NCBI GenBank assembly: GCA_963678705.1
Contig: OY783220.1
Location: 3,989,001 to 4,053,000 of the forward strand
DNA length: 64,000 nucleotides
Source of the DNA: Panorpa germanica
Taxonomy: Eukaryota; Arthropoda; Insecta; Mecoptera; Panorpidae
Direction of reading: 5' to 3'
Shown: positions 47,726-60,059 of the stretch, one piece after another
How positions within the stretch are numbered: position 1 is the stretch's first letter
Layout: the number at the start of each line of letters is the position of its first letter
The notes under the pieces: model-generated
Told to the model about the DNA's origin: nothing
What the model saw: only the letters and a program-made list of their open reading frames with translations
Database searches by the model: none
Made by a program: the position numbers and the translations under genes

Positions 47726-50590
47726 GGTTTTTAATTATGTCCATGATTTTTTAAAAATTTATTTACCGTTGGACTAATTTCGATGTCCTATTATCTACGA
47801 TTTCCTACCATGTTAACAGTATTTATGGTATCGTAGCCTCATATACACCGATAAGTTTACAAATATGTAGGCACATAATCAATTTAACTTGATAATAACC
47901 AAACCCTGAAAATATAACTCTGGTACATGATGATTTTTATATTTCATATATGAGTTTTTGTCATAAAATCATTACACCACCTTGGTACTATGTTCACATA
48001 ATAATATTTACTTTGTATTTCTCACAATGTATGTATATTTGCACGACAAACTTTTCTTTAATTAAATATATATCATACATGTTCATATTTGATGAGAATT
48101 TCAAATATCAAGTGCTTGCACGAGTAAAGCGGAACTAAAATATATAAAACTATAACTTATCTTGAACTTTGAGGAAGTTATATTGAAGAGAAGTAAATAA
48201 AATATATGTGAAGAAGTAATACCATACCATAACACGTAACGTACAAGTAAAACTTCAAATAAAACATAAAAAGTGCAGCAACTTGATGTCATAACGTATG
48301 ATGAGTATGGTTATACGAACTCGTATAACCTAGAACTGGAACCCATATCAGCAGGAGTAATCCGAAAATGTGCAAAGACGGTTAACTGGATAAACGACCA
48401 TAAAAATATTACATTATATGTACAATATTAAACTAATATACGGTATAGTATTAGTGCTCACTAAACGGTATGAGTCCACAAATCAACATGTAAGTCATTG
48501 CGTGTAGATGTCAGTATTTCTGTGGATAGTCATTTAAGTGCATTCAATTATCTCCGAAACGGTTATAAATTCAAATTTAAAGAAAATTTTACGTGTAACT
48601 GTGAGCGCTGCTAGTACTTACGTGACACAAGACTTAAGTCATGACAACTCGCCGTCTCGCTTCGGTATTCTTCCTTCCATTTACTATCGCAAGTTTGTGC
48701 GTATATATTTATATATACAGTCGAACAATGTGTGAGCACCACCACACCCGCTGGACTTCACCGGCGCTCGTCACGAGACGATGAGCCGGCTACGGCATTT
48801 ACAATTTATATTTATGTGTACTATGACAGCTCTGTGATGAATTTCATGATTTACAAGTTTTATAATAACCTCTAAAAGTTAAATATGCTTAAATGTGCAA
48901 AACCGGAGGGTTTATGTCTGTAATAGAGTGATAAAGATAAAAGGCAGGAGAAGTGAAAATGAAAAGAGAAGGAAGAAAGGATAGTGAAAAGATAATAGAG
49001 GGCGACGAGGAAGGCAAGAGGTGAGAGACGGAGGTACAGGCAAGAGAGAAGGAGAAGCAGGAAACGGTGATAAGGAAGGAGGTGTGAGGAACATGAAGAG
49101 AGAGGGTCAAGAAAAGAAGAAGTAGAAAGTATTTTTAGAAGTAGTAAAAGTCTAGATTAATTAAAGTGTAATTTTAAGTTTGAATTTATATGAAATGTAT
49201 TAGGGGAAATTTGGTAGATTTTAAAGCCGAAAGGTACATAATTAATATAATAAATAATAAAAAACTCCTAATAAAATAAGCGACCATTAGAGTAGAGTAA
49301 GAGAAGGGGTCAGGAGAACGTGGAAAGTCAAGTAGGCCTGGAGGAAATATTGCAAGGAAAGTGAAATGTAAGAGTATGGCTGGCAGATGTAAAGAGAAAC
49401 AGTAGACCGAAAGAAAATAAACGAGAGATAGTATTTAATAGAAAGTAATGAATTGAATTAGATTTTTAAAATTTGTTAACTTCAAGAATGAAATGAGAAA
49501 TAATTGTAAAAAGATTGTAAGGCTAATAATACAGGACACTAGAAAACAAATTATTTGCAAAGATACATGATCATTGACGTCGAATATCTTGAGACGCGTA
49601 CATGAGACTTCCACACAAGTTTTCAGTAAGCGAATGTAAATAAGGACATGGAAGATGAAAATGATTGGCGTAAGAAAATGTAGTCAGTGAATGTAAAGCA
49701 GATGAAGGTGAAGATGAAGCAAAGTAAAGACAGTATACACAAAACATACAAGGAGAATGGAAAGATCTACGAAAAGAAACAAAACAGATCTTGGGAAGAA
49801 GATTGTGTAAGTAGGAAAAGAGACATTGAAGCTTATGAGGGGAAATGCTATTTTAGGAGTGATAGAAAAAAAAATTAAGAGGGTTTGTCGAAAAGATATA
49901 TTGTCGGTATAGGGATAAAGAAGGAGAAGGAGAAAACGTAAAGAAATAATGAGGAGTAGTGACAAGAGTATAAGAATCCGTAAGTGTTTTATGAATTATT
50001 AAAAATGTTAGAATACTTAAGTTTAATTTGGTAATGAGATGTAATTTCGTGATTTAATATTAAAAGAATGTAAAGTGTAACAACATACATATTAAATTCA
50101 TAAATACAATACAAATACAATATATTTTCAAAACGTCAAAAGAAATGTCTATGCAAAATATAAGCTTTGTAACTCAATTAGTAAGAGAGTAAGAATTAAG
50201 AAGAAGAGAGACAAAAAACTAAATTATATATAAATTAACAATTTTATTAATGTATAACTCTCAAGCACTGTTGCTTCGTTGTTGTCTGAATTATAACTAG
50301 GTAATTCTATCAAACAACAATGATGCTACGTACTACAATACAGCGCAATACTAGCGACAAATGTATAGAGCATTAAAATTATTGTTTCTAACAATAATGA
50401 GAATTGAAAGAATTAACAATAAACAATAAAATACATTAAACAATTACAATATAAATAATTGATTGATTGAAATTGTTTATTAACAATACAATTTATCTGA
50501 CAAATTTGCATTGCAGTCGGCTTGTTTTGCAATTGAATTTAAGCAGGAAGACTATAGGCTTCTCGTAAATTAAGAAGTAATATGATGTAC
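47726..50590. other. No recognised gene; purine-rich tracts
   Basis: From about 48940 to 50000 the plus strand is strongly purine-rich (AAGGAG/GAGAAG words) with many stops. Segments such as 'aagccgaaag' (49225) and 'ataaataataaaaaactcct' recall the 3' ends near 2310 and 22500, suggesting several decayed copies of one retroelement. The rest is AT-rich with no signature. Confidence 0.4.
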
Positions 50591-50597
50591 CACTGTA

Positions 50598-51668
50598 ATG
50601 CAGAATGAATATAATATTGTGAACCGAACTAATACAAATCAAGGACATTTGCATATTCCAATAGAGTATAAGCAACAGTGTGAAAATGCTGATGGCGTGA
50701 AAAGTGGAAAACAAGATCGAGAAACTGGAAATATGTTAGTATTCTTGAAATGTAACGAACAACGATTAATAACGTTTACTGCAAATGAGACATTGACCAC
50801 TTCTAATGTTCAGCAAGTATTAGATCAGACACGAATTGCTCAAGGTACAAACAACATTTAATTTGTTTCTAATCCAGGGGCGGATGTTAACTTGTAGTTA
50901 CTATTGGCGATATTGATATTAGATCTATTCCTAGAGACTGATCAGGTAGTACAAATGAATCATCCTAAATATATGTCATCACAGCCTCAGCAACGTCAGC
51001 TGGTAAGTGAAAAGATTCCAGAAAAATCTGCTGAGAAATCAAAACCACCAGAACCACCTCCAAGATACTCGTATATAAAGAATTTATATGCAACTTGCTT
51101 AAACTGTAAACATAAAGGATTAAGCTTTGACAAATGCCCAAAATGTTATAAAGAATTTGAAATGGTAGTTACAAAAATTCCAAATAAAATAAAAATAGAA
51201 GATGAGGAAAATGAACAATCAACATCTCGTCGAGTAGTACAAATAAATGATCCTAAATATCTTTCATCACAGCCTCAGCAACGTCAGCTGAACAGTGAAA
51301 AAGTTCCAGATAAATCTGCTGAGAAATCAAAAACACCAGAACGTTACATCAACGGTGTATTAGCAACCTGCTCAAATTGTAAACATCAAGAAAGAAACTT
51401 AAACAAATGCCAAAAATGTCAAAAAGAATTTGATATAGATTTTATAGCAATTCGTAATGAAGTATCTTCAAAATACATAGAAGGTTACTCAGCAATCTGC
51501 AATTATTGTAAATATCAATCATTAGACTTTAACAAATGCCAAAACTGTCATAAGGAATTTGGTGAGTATTTTTCAGTAATTTGTAATAAAGAAACGGAAA
51601 ACATCAGGAAAGACCAGGGAGTAAAAAGACCACGTAGGAATTGTAGTCACATTCGTGTTTTAATTTGA
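50598..51668 (+). pseudogene. Zinc-ribbon protein retrocopy, probably inactive
   Basis: One frame runs the whole length but has two in-frame stops, at 50859-50861 (TAA) and 50895-50897 (TAG). Before them are 87 codons from an ATG (MQNEYNIVN...). After them an open stretch continues to 51668, with its first ATG at 50956. The downstream part holds three Cys-x2-Cys ... Cys-x2-Cys zinc-ribbon units (first cysteines at about 51096, 51369 and 51498) of the type C-x-x-C-K-x-Q...NKCxxCxKEF. A linker beginning VVQ.N.PKY.SSQPQQRQL occurs twice (50948, 51233), so a module of about 285 bp was duplicated. It ends in a basic tail, RRNCSHIRVLI. The protein family is not recognised. Between 50894 and 50939 another frame is open, so compensating shifts are possible. 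The lack of introns and the second copy of its 3' end at 55469 favour a retrocopy. Confidence 0.65.
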
Positions 51669-51834
51669 GTTTAGTTAATTTAGTTGGTGTGCATGCGTCT
51701 TTAGTAACATAAATTTTGACTGTTCAATAATTAAATAATAAATAAGAAATAATTAAAATTACTGTTTTTAATAACTATTAGTAATAAAAATTGTTTTTAT
51801 TTCTTTATTTTTGACAAACTGACATTAAACTTCT
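51646..51834 (+). repeat. 3' end of the zinc-ribbon transcript (copy 1)
   Basis: The last codons, the stop and about 165 bp of 3' UTR. It is matched at 55469-55646 by 'gtcacattcgtgttttaatt', 'tagttaatttagttg', 'aataattaaaattac' or a variant, 'taataaaaa.tgtttt' and 'gacattaaacttct'. The two copies lose similarity at the same base after CTTCT. Confidence 0.75.
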
Positions 51835-52187
51835 TTTAAATATAAATTCTACTGCATTTTAACAGATTATCACATTTTGGAGGTTATAATATAATATAGT
51901 TTTTCTTAATTTAATTTTTTAATTTAAAACATTGGAAAACATTCTAAATTCAATATTATATTTTTGTTATTCTACAAGTAAATTTATAATTTTAAGTTTA
52001 TATTCTAAATGAAATAAAATACAAAAATTAAGACATTGTAATCTGCATATTTTTAAAGAAGAAAGAATCTGACACTGCTCAAATTGTCGTTGAAATAATA
52101 AGATCTAATTTGCATAAATAATAGTTGTAAAACAATAAAAAAGCAAAATCTACAAACAAGGGGTATAATTAAGTTCTGAAAATATAA
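51835..52187. other. No recognised feature
   Basis: AT-rich, with no signature recognised. Confidence 0.4.
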
Positions 52188-52638
52188 TGTATCGTACACC
52201 CTGGTGCGACTTAAACATGCGACATGCAGCATTTATATATTTTCATTCGCAAGTTGACATTATTTAAACATGAGTGTACAAATGTATTGTACTTTTAACG
52301 TACAGACCAGCGCGACATAAACATGCGACACTAATAAAACCCTTACTTATGCTATTTTTTTAAATATTTAAATCCAAAATTCAACTTCTAAAAGAATTAC
52401 GGTAAGTGTTCTCGATTTGTGGGTAATCACGAGTTAGCAGATATCTTGTTAAATAACTGAGATAATTTTTTTTTCTCCACATATTTTTTTTCCTAAAGCA
52501 GGTTGAAGAAATTCGTTCGAAATATGAAAACTTCTGACGAATTAAGTTGCATATTGCTCTAGTGCGGACGTGTTGTACAACTTCTTCCAACAAATGTTGG
52601 ATGTCGCCTGTTTAAGTCGCACCAGTCTATACGGATCT
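52188..52638. mobile_element. TIR element, TGCYTCGTACA family, copy 3 (451 bp)
   Basis: The left end TGTATCGTACACCCTGG and the right end CCAGTCTATACGGATCT are imperfect inverted repeats. TAA flanks both sides (52185-52187, 52639-52641). The subterminal 'gcgacttaaacatgcgacat' and, on the other side, 'caacaaatgttggatgtcgc' match the 10491 element in inverted orientation. A 70-codon minus-strand frame inside is unassigned. Confidence 0.75.
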
Positions 52639-52641
52639 TAA

Positions 52642-54487
52642 GAGAGCATTATAGAATATAATACCAAAGAAGGCGTTTTGATTAAAATTGGATTGCATGA
52701 ATGTAGAACAGCATTTAAATTTCATATACAGAAAATACAGTTACAATTTAAATATGTACATATATGCTCCATGAAAAAGTCTGCTCGATATGTAACACAA
52801 TTTTAAATTTAAATATTGTGAATTTTATATTCAGAATAACATTCACAACATGCACTTTATATTTACCAAATATTTCTAATAATACGAAATTGAGAATCTA
52901 CTTCAATATGTAATCATAGTAATCATATTTTCAGATATGTGTGTATGTATGTATGTAGTACCAATACATACTTATATTGCAATAGTAATACACTTTAGAT
53001 ATTCAACCATACAGAAACATGGTCGAATAGTGGACTGTAGTTCGATTCCCATACCAACTAGAAGTCACCCATTTATGTCCTGCCTAATCCTGGTTATACC
53101 ATTGCTGGAACACGTGATCCGTTTACAGAATGACAAGCTGGAACATGTGGAACTAAACTACAAATAGGAAGGACGGGATGGTGAGGAGGACTACGTTAGT
53201 AGTAGTATAGTAGTAATAGTGCTAAAGCTAGTACATGTGATCATGAACATCCTCTGATCACGGTTATCACGGTGGAGTCGTTATTAGAGGCTAGAGAAAG
53301 GGTTAGCTAACAATTTTACTTTAATGCATTGATAGTCTAACTGGTAGCACCACGTGGTAGCCACCACCAAAAACAAATTAGAAAAAACCATTCCCACTCA
53401 CTGTTTTAATTTAATTTTATATTTTATATTTAATTTAAATTGTTTAGCATATGGCAATACGTTAGTCATTCACAGTACTATTTTTAATTTAATTTATTTT
53501 TTAAGTTTTCTTAGTTTTTTTAGAACCTGAAAAGTAACGTCACTAAAACCACTGTAGCTCGTAAACTAATTAGCCTGGGATGCTCATCGTAGAAAGATTC
53601 AGATAAAACCATTTACTAATATATTTGCCTAAATACGAAATTGTCTGAAGTGTGGGCTCAGGGTTATAAAAGGAAAATCAAGGTTTATATGTTACTCATG
53701 ATAAAATTCTTGTCTTCGGTATACATACATAAATGAACAGTTTATAATATATACAAATAGTTATAGAAACTTTCACCATTAATAATTGGGACTCCAAGTT
53801 TATATCCCATATCTGTTATCAAAGACTTTACATTATGGACACTTATCATCTCCATTATGACCATAAGTTTCCTTATGCCTAAGACCATATTTTTATGTCC
53901 AAAGTCTTTACGTATATCATACATTATACTAGAAGATTCAGACATTCTACAACAACGCTGACAAATGACTCAATAAACCTATTCCAAAAAGTTTTGAAAA
54001 CCTTTGACCAGACCATGGCACTGTTATGTATCTAGACGAATACGAACACACTAGACAGTATAGAATAGCATAGCACAACAAGGAAGAAACGAGAAAAGAG
54101 AACAGTCAGCTGTATGTGACATGCACCAGTGAAAAGGAAAACTGATAGGAAAGTGAAAACGGAGACAAATGGTTGGGAAAAAGTAACATTATTCTGTGTG
54201 ATGGTATATATTATTCATTCACAAATATACCGGAAAATTTATGTGGAGTAATAGCGGAAGAAAATCAGAGAAAAGCGGCTACTCTGTAATAAATTTGTAT
54301 TCATCAAGAATGTCAGTGGATTATCTTCAAGGCGGTCACATAGTAAAGACGCGACTGTTTAAAATCTCTCGAGAGTTTTTCAGTAAAATGTAGCTGCATT
54401 AGCAAACTTTATAATGACAGGAAGGTTATAGTTTTCTTACTCATACGTTCTTATTTAAAAGAGGAGCACAACCCTACAAACAATTTA
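52642..54487. other. No recognised gene; possible SINE head near 53020
   Basis: At 53020-53065 'catggtcgaatagtgg' and 'agttcgattcccatacc' resemble A and B boxes of a tRNA-derived SINE, but no tail or second copy confirms it. A CCCACTCACTGTTTTAAT end at 53393 matches the MITE at 8507. The rest shows nothing. Confidence 0.4.
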
Positions 54488-54640
54488 GATCCAAAGCGTA
54501 TAAAATTCGAATACGATATTCTAAAACTCGATCTAGTATAGGAATCGATATTTGGGCGATACAGGGTGACTATGGACAACAACAAAAAAGAGTATCCATT
54601 TCGAAGGCATTTTGATTCAAGCAATATGAAAGCGCTGTTG
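54488..54640 (+). repeat. Second copy of the coding-like repeat at 8752
   Basis: It carries 'gatccaaagcgtataaaatt', 'cgaatacgatat', 'gatatttgggcgatacaggg' and 'tttcgaaggcatttt' in the same order as 8752-8870, with indels that break the reading frame. Confidence 0.5.
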
Positions 54641-55468
54641 CCATATACTACTTGTTACTAATACTACGATTCGATTTATTCTCTAGTTCATTGAAGAATT
54701 TAAATTTGAAATAATTATATCTGGAATGGTCTGTAATAAAGTTCCTGCTTTACTTTTGGAATTTAAACAACGAAAATAGCATACAAAATTATATTCTCTT
54801 CATGGTAAAATTACAAAATTTTGATTTCATTTTTTATAAAAACGGTGCGGACAATTTTAAAATAATTAGGTTCATACAATTTGTATTTTATCAAAAATAA
54901 TTAAGCAACAAATAACTACCTTAAGGCTTGTATCAATATAAAGAGTACAATTTACACTTAAATGTTTCACTTTCCGGATGTAAAAAGAGAACGTAGAAAA
55001 AATAACTCAATTGTTCTTTGTATAACATAGAATGTAGACGCTAAATAAAAGGATCTTCTTGATGATTTGTTATTCTATTCGGTACCTGATTGACCTGATC
55101 TGATTTACAGTCACTAAAAACCACGTTTCAGCACAAGTGAACCAATGATAGGCAGAACGGTTCTCAGTGGGTTTGGTTATAAACTTGTGTGGTGTAGTAA
55201 AAAGTAAGCCATTCATTCACTAGAACTGAAATCTACTCGAAAGCTTTCCGTGATCAACCGGAACGATGGAACAACTGACGGCGCCAACAAAGACGACTCT
55301 ACATCTACGGTTTTATAGTTTCTTACAGATCTTCAAGAAAATTTCCGCAGTAGTGTTTGTTGTATTGTGTTAAAAGAGTAAAGCTCATTCACACTGTTTG
55401 GATATTTAATTTACCTTTTTATTTAATACTTGAATATAGATTTCATGTTCTCACGATAGGCATTCCTT
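54641..55468. other. No recognised feature
   Basis: AT-rich, with no signature recognised. Confidence 0.4.
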
Positions 55469-55646
55469 GTCACATTCGTGTTTTAATTTGAATTTAGTTA
55501 ATTTAGTTGATTCGTTGCGTTAATTTAAATTTTGACAGTTGGACAAAATTGATTTTGGAATAATTAAAATTGCTACTTTTAATAACAATTAGTAATAAAA
55601 ACTGTTTTCACTTCTTTTTTTTTTGACAAATTGACATTAAACTTCT
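55469..55646 (+). pseudogene. 5'-truncated retrocopy of the zinc-ribbon transcript
   Basis: It begins inside the last codons before the stop ('gtcacattcgtgttttaatt') and continues through the 3' UTR to 'gacattaaacttct', exactly where the 50.6-kb copy also stops matching. The sequence has about 15-20% differences and small deletions relative to that copy. 5' truncation with a fixed 3' end is the usual product of LINE-driven retrotransposition. No poly(A) tail survives. Confidence 0.7.
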
Positions 55647-58600
55647 ATTAACAGCCCACTAACTTGTAAGGGGATATTTTTTGTGTTTGAGAGCGAAAGG
55701 AAAAGGAGATACAGTGCTGACAGAACAGTACAGATGTAAAGTGCTGTATTAATAAACATTAAAGTAGAAGGTTTAGATTATGATAAAGTTCAGTAATGCG
55801 AAACAACACGAATACATACCATTCAAAAGGTAAGCGTTGCAAGTACATCTATCTAAATGACATAGTTCATTCTAGATCTCATGATGATTTAAAATTCTTA
55901 TTATTAAAAAAATATTCAAATTATCTAAATGCTTATAAGATTCTCCGCATTTAATTCTCTAAATATAATCCTTAAGAGTATTAAGCTATAATCATAATGA
56001 ACCACCAACCAATTTTCGTTTCGCAGTCAAAAGGAACCACAACACAACACAAAGGAAGGTATACCGACACCGAAAACATAACTAATAAATAAGAAACGCT
56101 GCTTAAATCTGGCATCTACATAAAATATATTAAAAAAATAAAACACGAAAAACACTTGAAATCATAAATCAAAACACCTTAACAATATCATCATTTAAAA
56201 ATATATCATATTCAAAACAAGCACTGAATTATGATAGATATTCTCAAGCACAAAAAAAATATATTTCAAAGCTGCATTATTTTATAATATAAATCATTCT
56301 TTGTTAGAGAGTAAAAATGATGAATTCGCAAATAATATTATTATTATGAGATTAAAATGTAAAAATAAGATTTAAATAATGTAATTTTGAGTTATAAATC
56401 ATACTGACAATTGTAAGGGATGATTTCAGAGACTAAAGGGTTTCGACAACGCATGCAATGACATAATATAGTAATTTAAAAAGAATAAAAAAAAAATAAA
56501 CTAAATTAAACGAATAAAACAGCAGAGATTCCTTTAAGTCGCGGCTTACATCAAATTGTGTAACCAATCTTACATAATGAGAAATTGTGTAGAATCTGCA
56601 ATATATCAAAACGGTTGATCACTATTTGATCGGTGAACTGTGGTTTATTATAAACCTTGGTTAATATTTTCTTGTCTCAGCTCTTATTTTTGTTCAAAAT
56701 GGAAGTTTCAGTGATAAATGATAAAATTTATAAATTTAGCGCCCCTGTGCTTTTCCAGGATATGGTTCGCTTGGCCAACCACTTGCACTGATCCTGATAG
56801 GCTTTTAATAACAAAGCCGAAAATACATTCAATAATATGGCTACTACTATTAGATAATCTTCACTCTCAATGAAAAAGAGGTTTAAAGTTATGGGCTTCA
56901 CTACCTCAATCACGTTGATGCAATTAGATACGTATGTGAAACATAATTCATTTATTTTCTAATTCAAGTATATTCTCGTTCTATTTCCTATTTATAATTG
57001 CACATTCACAATTGCTTACAATATCTAAAGCCACAAACACAAACACAAACCAAGGCGAGGGTAACATACGTAAATTCAGCTTACATTGTACTAGTAATGA
57101 TAAACGTATTCTGAAAGTACGTCAATAGCGGGAGTTTAGTGGTTTTGCATTGCGACTTGCGGCATACTCGTATGTAAATGTTGAATCTCACGTTGTTTAT
57201 TACTATCTATCTATTTTAGATAAACGCAATCTGATTTGAATTAAAATATCATAGTGTTATCTTAATTGCTGTGTGGTTGAATATATATATAATATATATT
57301 GGTACATATATATACTCGTATAAGATGTGGTAGGTGAGCTTGTGTGTTAGGCAAGTAAGTTAGAAAACTGTTTGTGGTACTACGGGGTGGGGAGATGTAC
57401 AGGTAGCAGTTACATAAAAATTATAAGTTGTCTTCATAGCAATAGTGTCGTAGTGCAATAGATATAATTAGGATTTACTAATTACAAATCATAAGCTGTT
57501 TATAATACTGGTACAATAGTATTTATTAACAAATATAAGATCTGTATACAAAGCAAGATGTAACTCAATCAATTGCTATATAATGAATGTCTTGGAAGTG
57601 CCTTGGACAAGTCAGATACAACAAGATTACAACACTCTCCTCGAAACATAGTCCAAAGTACGTTTAATCTAACCGTATAGTTCGCAAAAATACATAACCA
57701 TGTTCATTCAAGGGTTGTTTATGTTAAAATAAGACTGAAGCAGTGTCAGAAATGCACCAGAGTTGAACTTGGAGTATTAGAGTGAAATATCGCTAATTCT
57801 ATTACATTAGATATGGTATATAGGGGTTTAAAAGTTTAGGTGTAATGATAAATGAAATGTAAATATGTAAAATGTTAATAAAATGAATTAAGAAGGGCGA
57901 AAAAAGGACCGTGGTCATAAGAAGCCCGTATTAACTGTAAAGTTACTTTGAGTGCAGCTTTTTCTAAACATTTTAGTGGTCCTGGATTGATAGACTAGAC
58001 TAGGAGACTATGAGAGGAGACTAGACTATGGAGGAGTATAGTTTCTAAGTAAATATACTACCAAGGTCATGGAAGCACTAAAACAAACAAGATTTGATTT
58101 ATATTAAAATAATATATTAAAATAAATTTTAAAGTATTATGTCAAGCGCAAGCACAGGTTTCACAGTTTCCATGAATTAACCACGCCTTATATTTATATT
58201 TACACCTCGAAATATTAGCGTATCAAGACATTATTTATATTTAAATCCCAAGAGCAAAAGAATATACAATGAATGTAATATAATAAAAAAAGGACCTGTA
58301 ATTTAAGTAAAAATAAAAATCTTTTTTAAAGATAAAATAAAGTTTGCGCTGAGAAAATGTTCCAAGGAGGTTGTTGTTATATAAATAGAAATAGGTATAC
58401 CGTAGCTATACCACTACCAGAACCAGAAGTAGAAGCAGCGACGAACAAAGCATGAATATTGCATAACATAATGTGTGCCTATCATTAGAAAAGTGCGAGA
58501 CTGTGTCTGACAGTTAGGCTTTGTAATAGAGGTACAGTTCTTTTAAAATAAATTTTCAAATGTTATTTTTTTTTAGTTTTCTCCATTTCTGTATAAAATA

Positions 58601-59014
58601 TAACAATATAAAATTTTTATGAACTATATAAAACCCGTAAACTAAAATTGTACGTATAGAAAGCACTGGTACCTAAATTATTTTCTAAGCGAAAGTAAAC
58701 TCACAAATTTGAGCATAATATATTCTATAGGAACACAGCAAATACGTAGTTCGGAAGCTGTAGCTATCTACAGCAAGTACCCAGCTCAATTTTAATTCTT
58801 AATCTATATCATATTACAACGAATATGCATTTACTGATGGAACTAATAGTACGATATCCGAGAGCGTGATTACTACTTCCACTTGTGTTTTAATTAAAAT
58901 ATAATTTTGTCTGATGGACGATGTGGTGCACTAACTATTCCTCTCTCTCTCTCTCTCTCTCTCTCAGACATACACTCTTATTAATCAATGATATAACTGA
59001 GTTATTAATATTAT
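55647..59014. other. Long stretch without a recognised gene
   Basis: AT-rich. At 57845-57950 it carries the same 3' motif as 22440-22500 ('cgaaaaaaggaccgtggtca', 'taagaagcccg'). At 57463-57500 'ggatttactaattacaaatc' is the inverse of 22546-22565. A (CT)n run lies at 58940-58966. No coding signature recognised. Confidence 0.45.
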
Positions 59015-59310
59015 TAAATAAACATAAGACGACACAGTGGGCGAGAGCATTGATGCTTGACGCCGACTGCTGTGTCTTCGGGTTCGATCCCCGGACCAGA
59101 TATATATTTTCTGGGTTTGGTTATTATGAACTTATATTGATTATGGTCATACATAATCATACAGTTATTAGGCAGTGGTGTAGCCCACATATATAAGGCC
59201 ACGACACCATAAATACTGCCAACATTGAAGGAGGTCGTCGGTGATAGGACTCAGCATCGGAAATAGGCCGACGTTAAATAAAAAAAATAAATAAATAAAT
59301 AAACATAAGA
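59015..59310 (+). repeat. Complete tRNA-SINE family 1 copy with target-site duplication
   Basis: The SINE itself is about 59030-59296. The head 'cgacacagtgggcgagagc' gives an A box and 'cgggttcgatccccgg' a near-consensus B box of an RNA polymerase III promoter. An AT-rich body follows, then 'ggaggtcgtcggtgatagg' and a TTAAATAAA(n) tail. TAAATAAACATAAGA flanks it on both sides (59015-59029, 59296-59310). The 15-bp duplication indicates LINE-mediated insertion and sets both ends. Truncated family members lie at 100, 13287, 21712 and 26560. Confidence 0.88.
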
Positions 59311-59831
59311 GCGAAAGAGAGGTAAAGCACCACACAGTCCATCAGATAAGGACAGAGTGTGCCTGCGACCATATTTTGATACAAATACTGTATTTCTTTA
59401 TGAATAATTATCCATAAAAATTGTATTTTGATTGAAAAGCAGATGGACGTACTAATAACGCAGTCGTATCTTGGACTATTAGACTTACTAAGAGAAATTA
59501 GTTACAGAAGAAACAGTACAGTATTAGTACAATACAGTAACAATACAGTACAGGTTAGGTTAGGTTATCAATATTTATTATTATGACATTAACAAGTGTA
59601 TATAACATTGTAAAAGAAAAAAAACCTTTTTTGATATATAATTATTATTTTGACATAGTGTTAATTTGAATATTTGAAGGTTAAATAAAACGCAATTTAT
59701 ATGAAGAAAATATTGAAGACCTTGATCATGTTTTTAATTATCAAGATTTAAAAACTAATAAAACTGTTTAAAATATATTTGAAGTTTGTTTATAATTTGT
59801 TCAGCTACTAGGAATTAAAAAATATATATAC

Positions 59832-59900
59832 AGAGTTCGAATAACACTTGTCAAGCCATTGCTTTGCTTGAACGGTATTTTTCCATTGTTTTGAATGTCA
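59832..59900 (-). repeat. End fragment of the 32499 MITE family
   Basis: The reverse complement gives 'tggaaaaataccgttcaagc', 'aaagcaatggcttgacaa' and 'gtgttattcgaactc', matching the right end of 32499-32806. Confidence 0.55.
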
Positions 59901-60059
59901 ATTTAGCTTCGTTTGTAGGTTGCATACAAGTTGCAAATGAAGCTAGACGTATTCTGCTATCCCAGTTCTGACCACGTAACATTATACTTCATGCAAGCTG
60001 CAAATAGAATCATTTCTCCGAAGTTTAGCATTGAAAAATCACGTTTTCTCATTAGGAAA

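Noticed and set aside
47427..47777. 116-codon open frame as a gene
   Set aside because: It follows repeat B, and the frame is not preserved in the other two copies.
49684..49965. 93-codon Leu/Phe-rich minus-strand frame as a membrane protein
   Set aside because: It is the complement of a purine-rich tract, which by composition encodes Leu/Phe/Ser on the opposite strand.
50845..50945. Possible 101-bp intron joining the two halves of the zinc-ribbon sequence (GT at 50845, AG at 50945)
   Set aside because: Its length is not a multiple of three although both halves share one frame, so splicing there would put the second half out of frame.
59030..59105. Near-perfect A and B boxes suggesting a tRNA gene
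   Set aside because: The stems of a cloverleaf do not close and the unit continues into a SINE body with tail and target duplication.
59552..59568. (TTAGG)n-like telomeric motif 'ggttaggttaggtt'
   Set aside because: Only about three units; common by chance in insect DNA and not evidence of a telomere or fusion.
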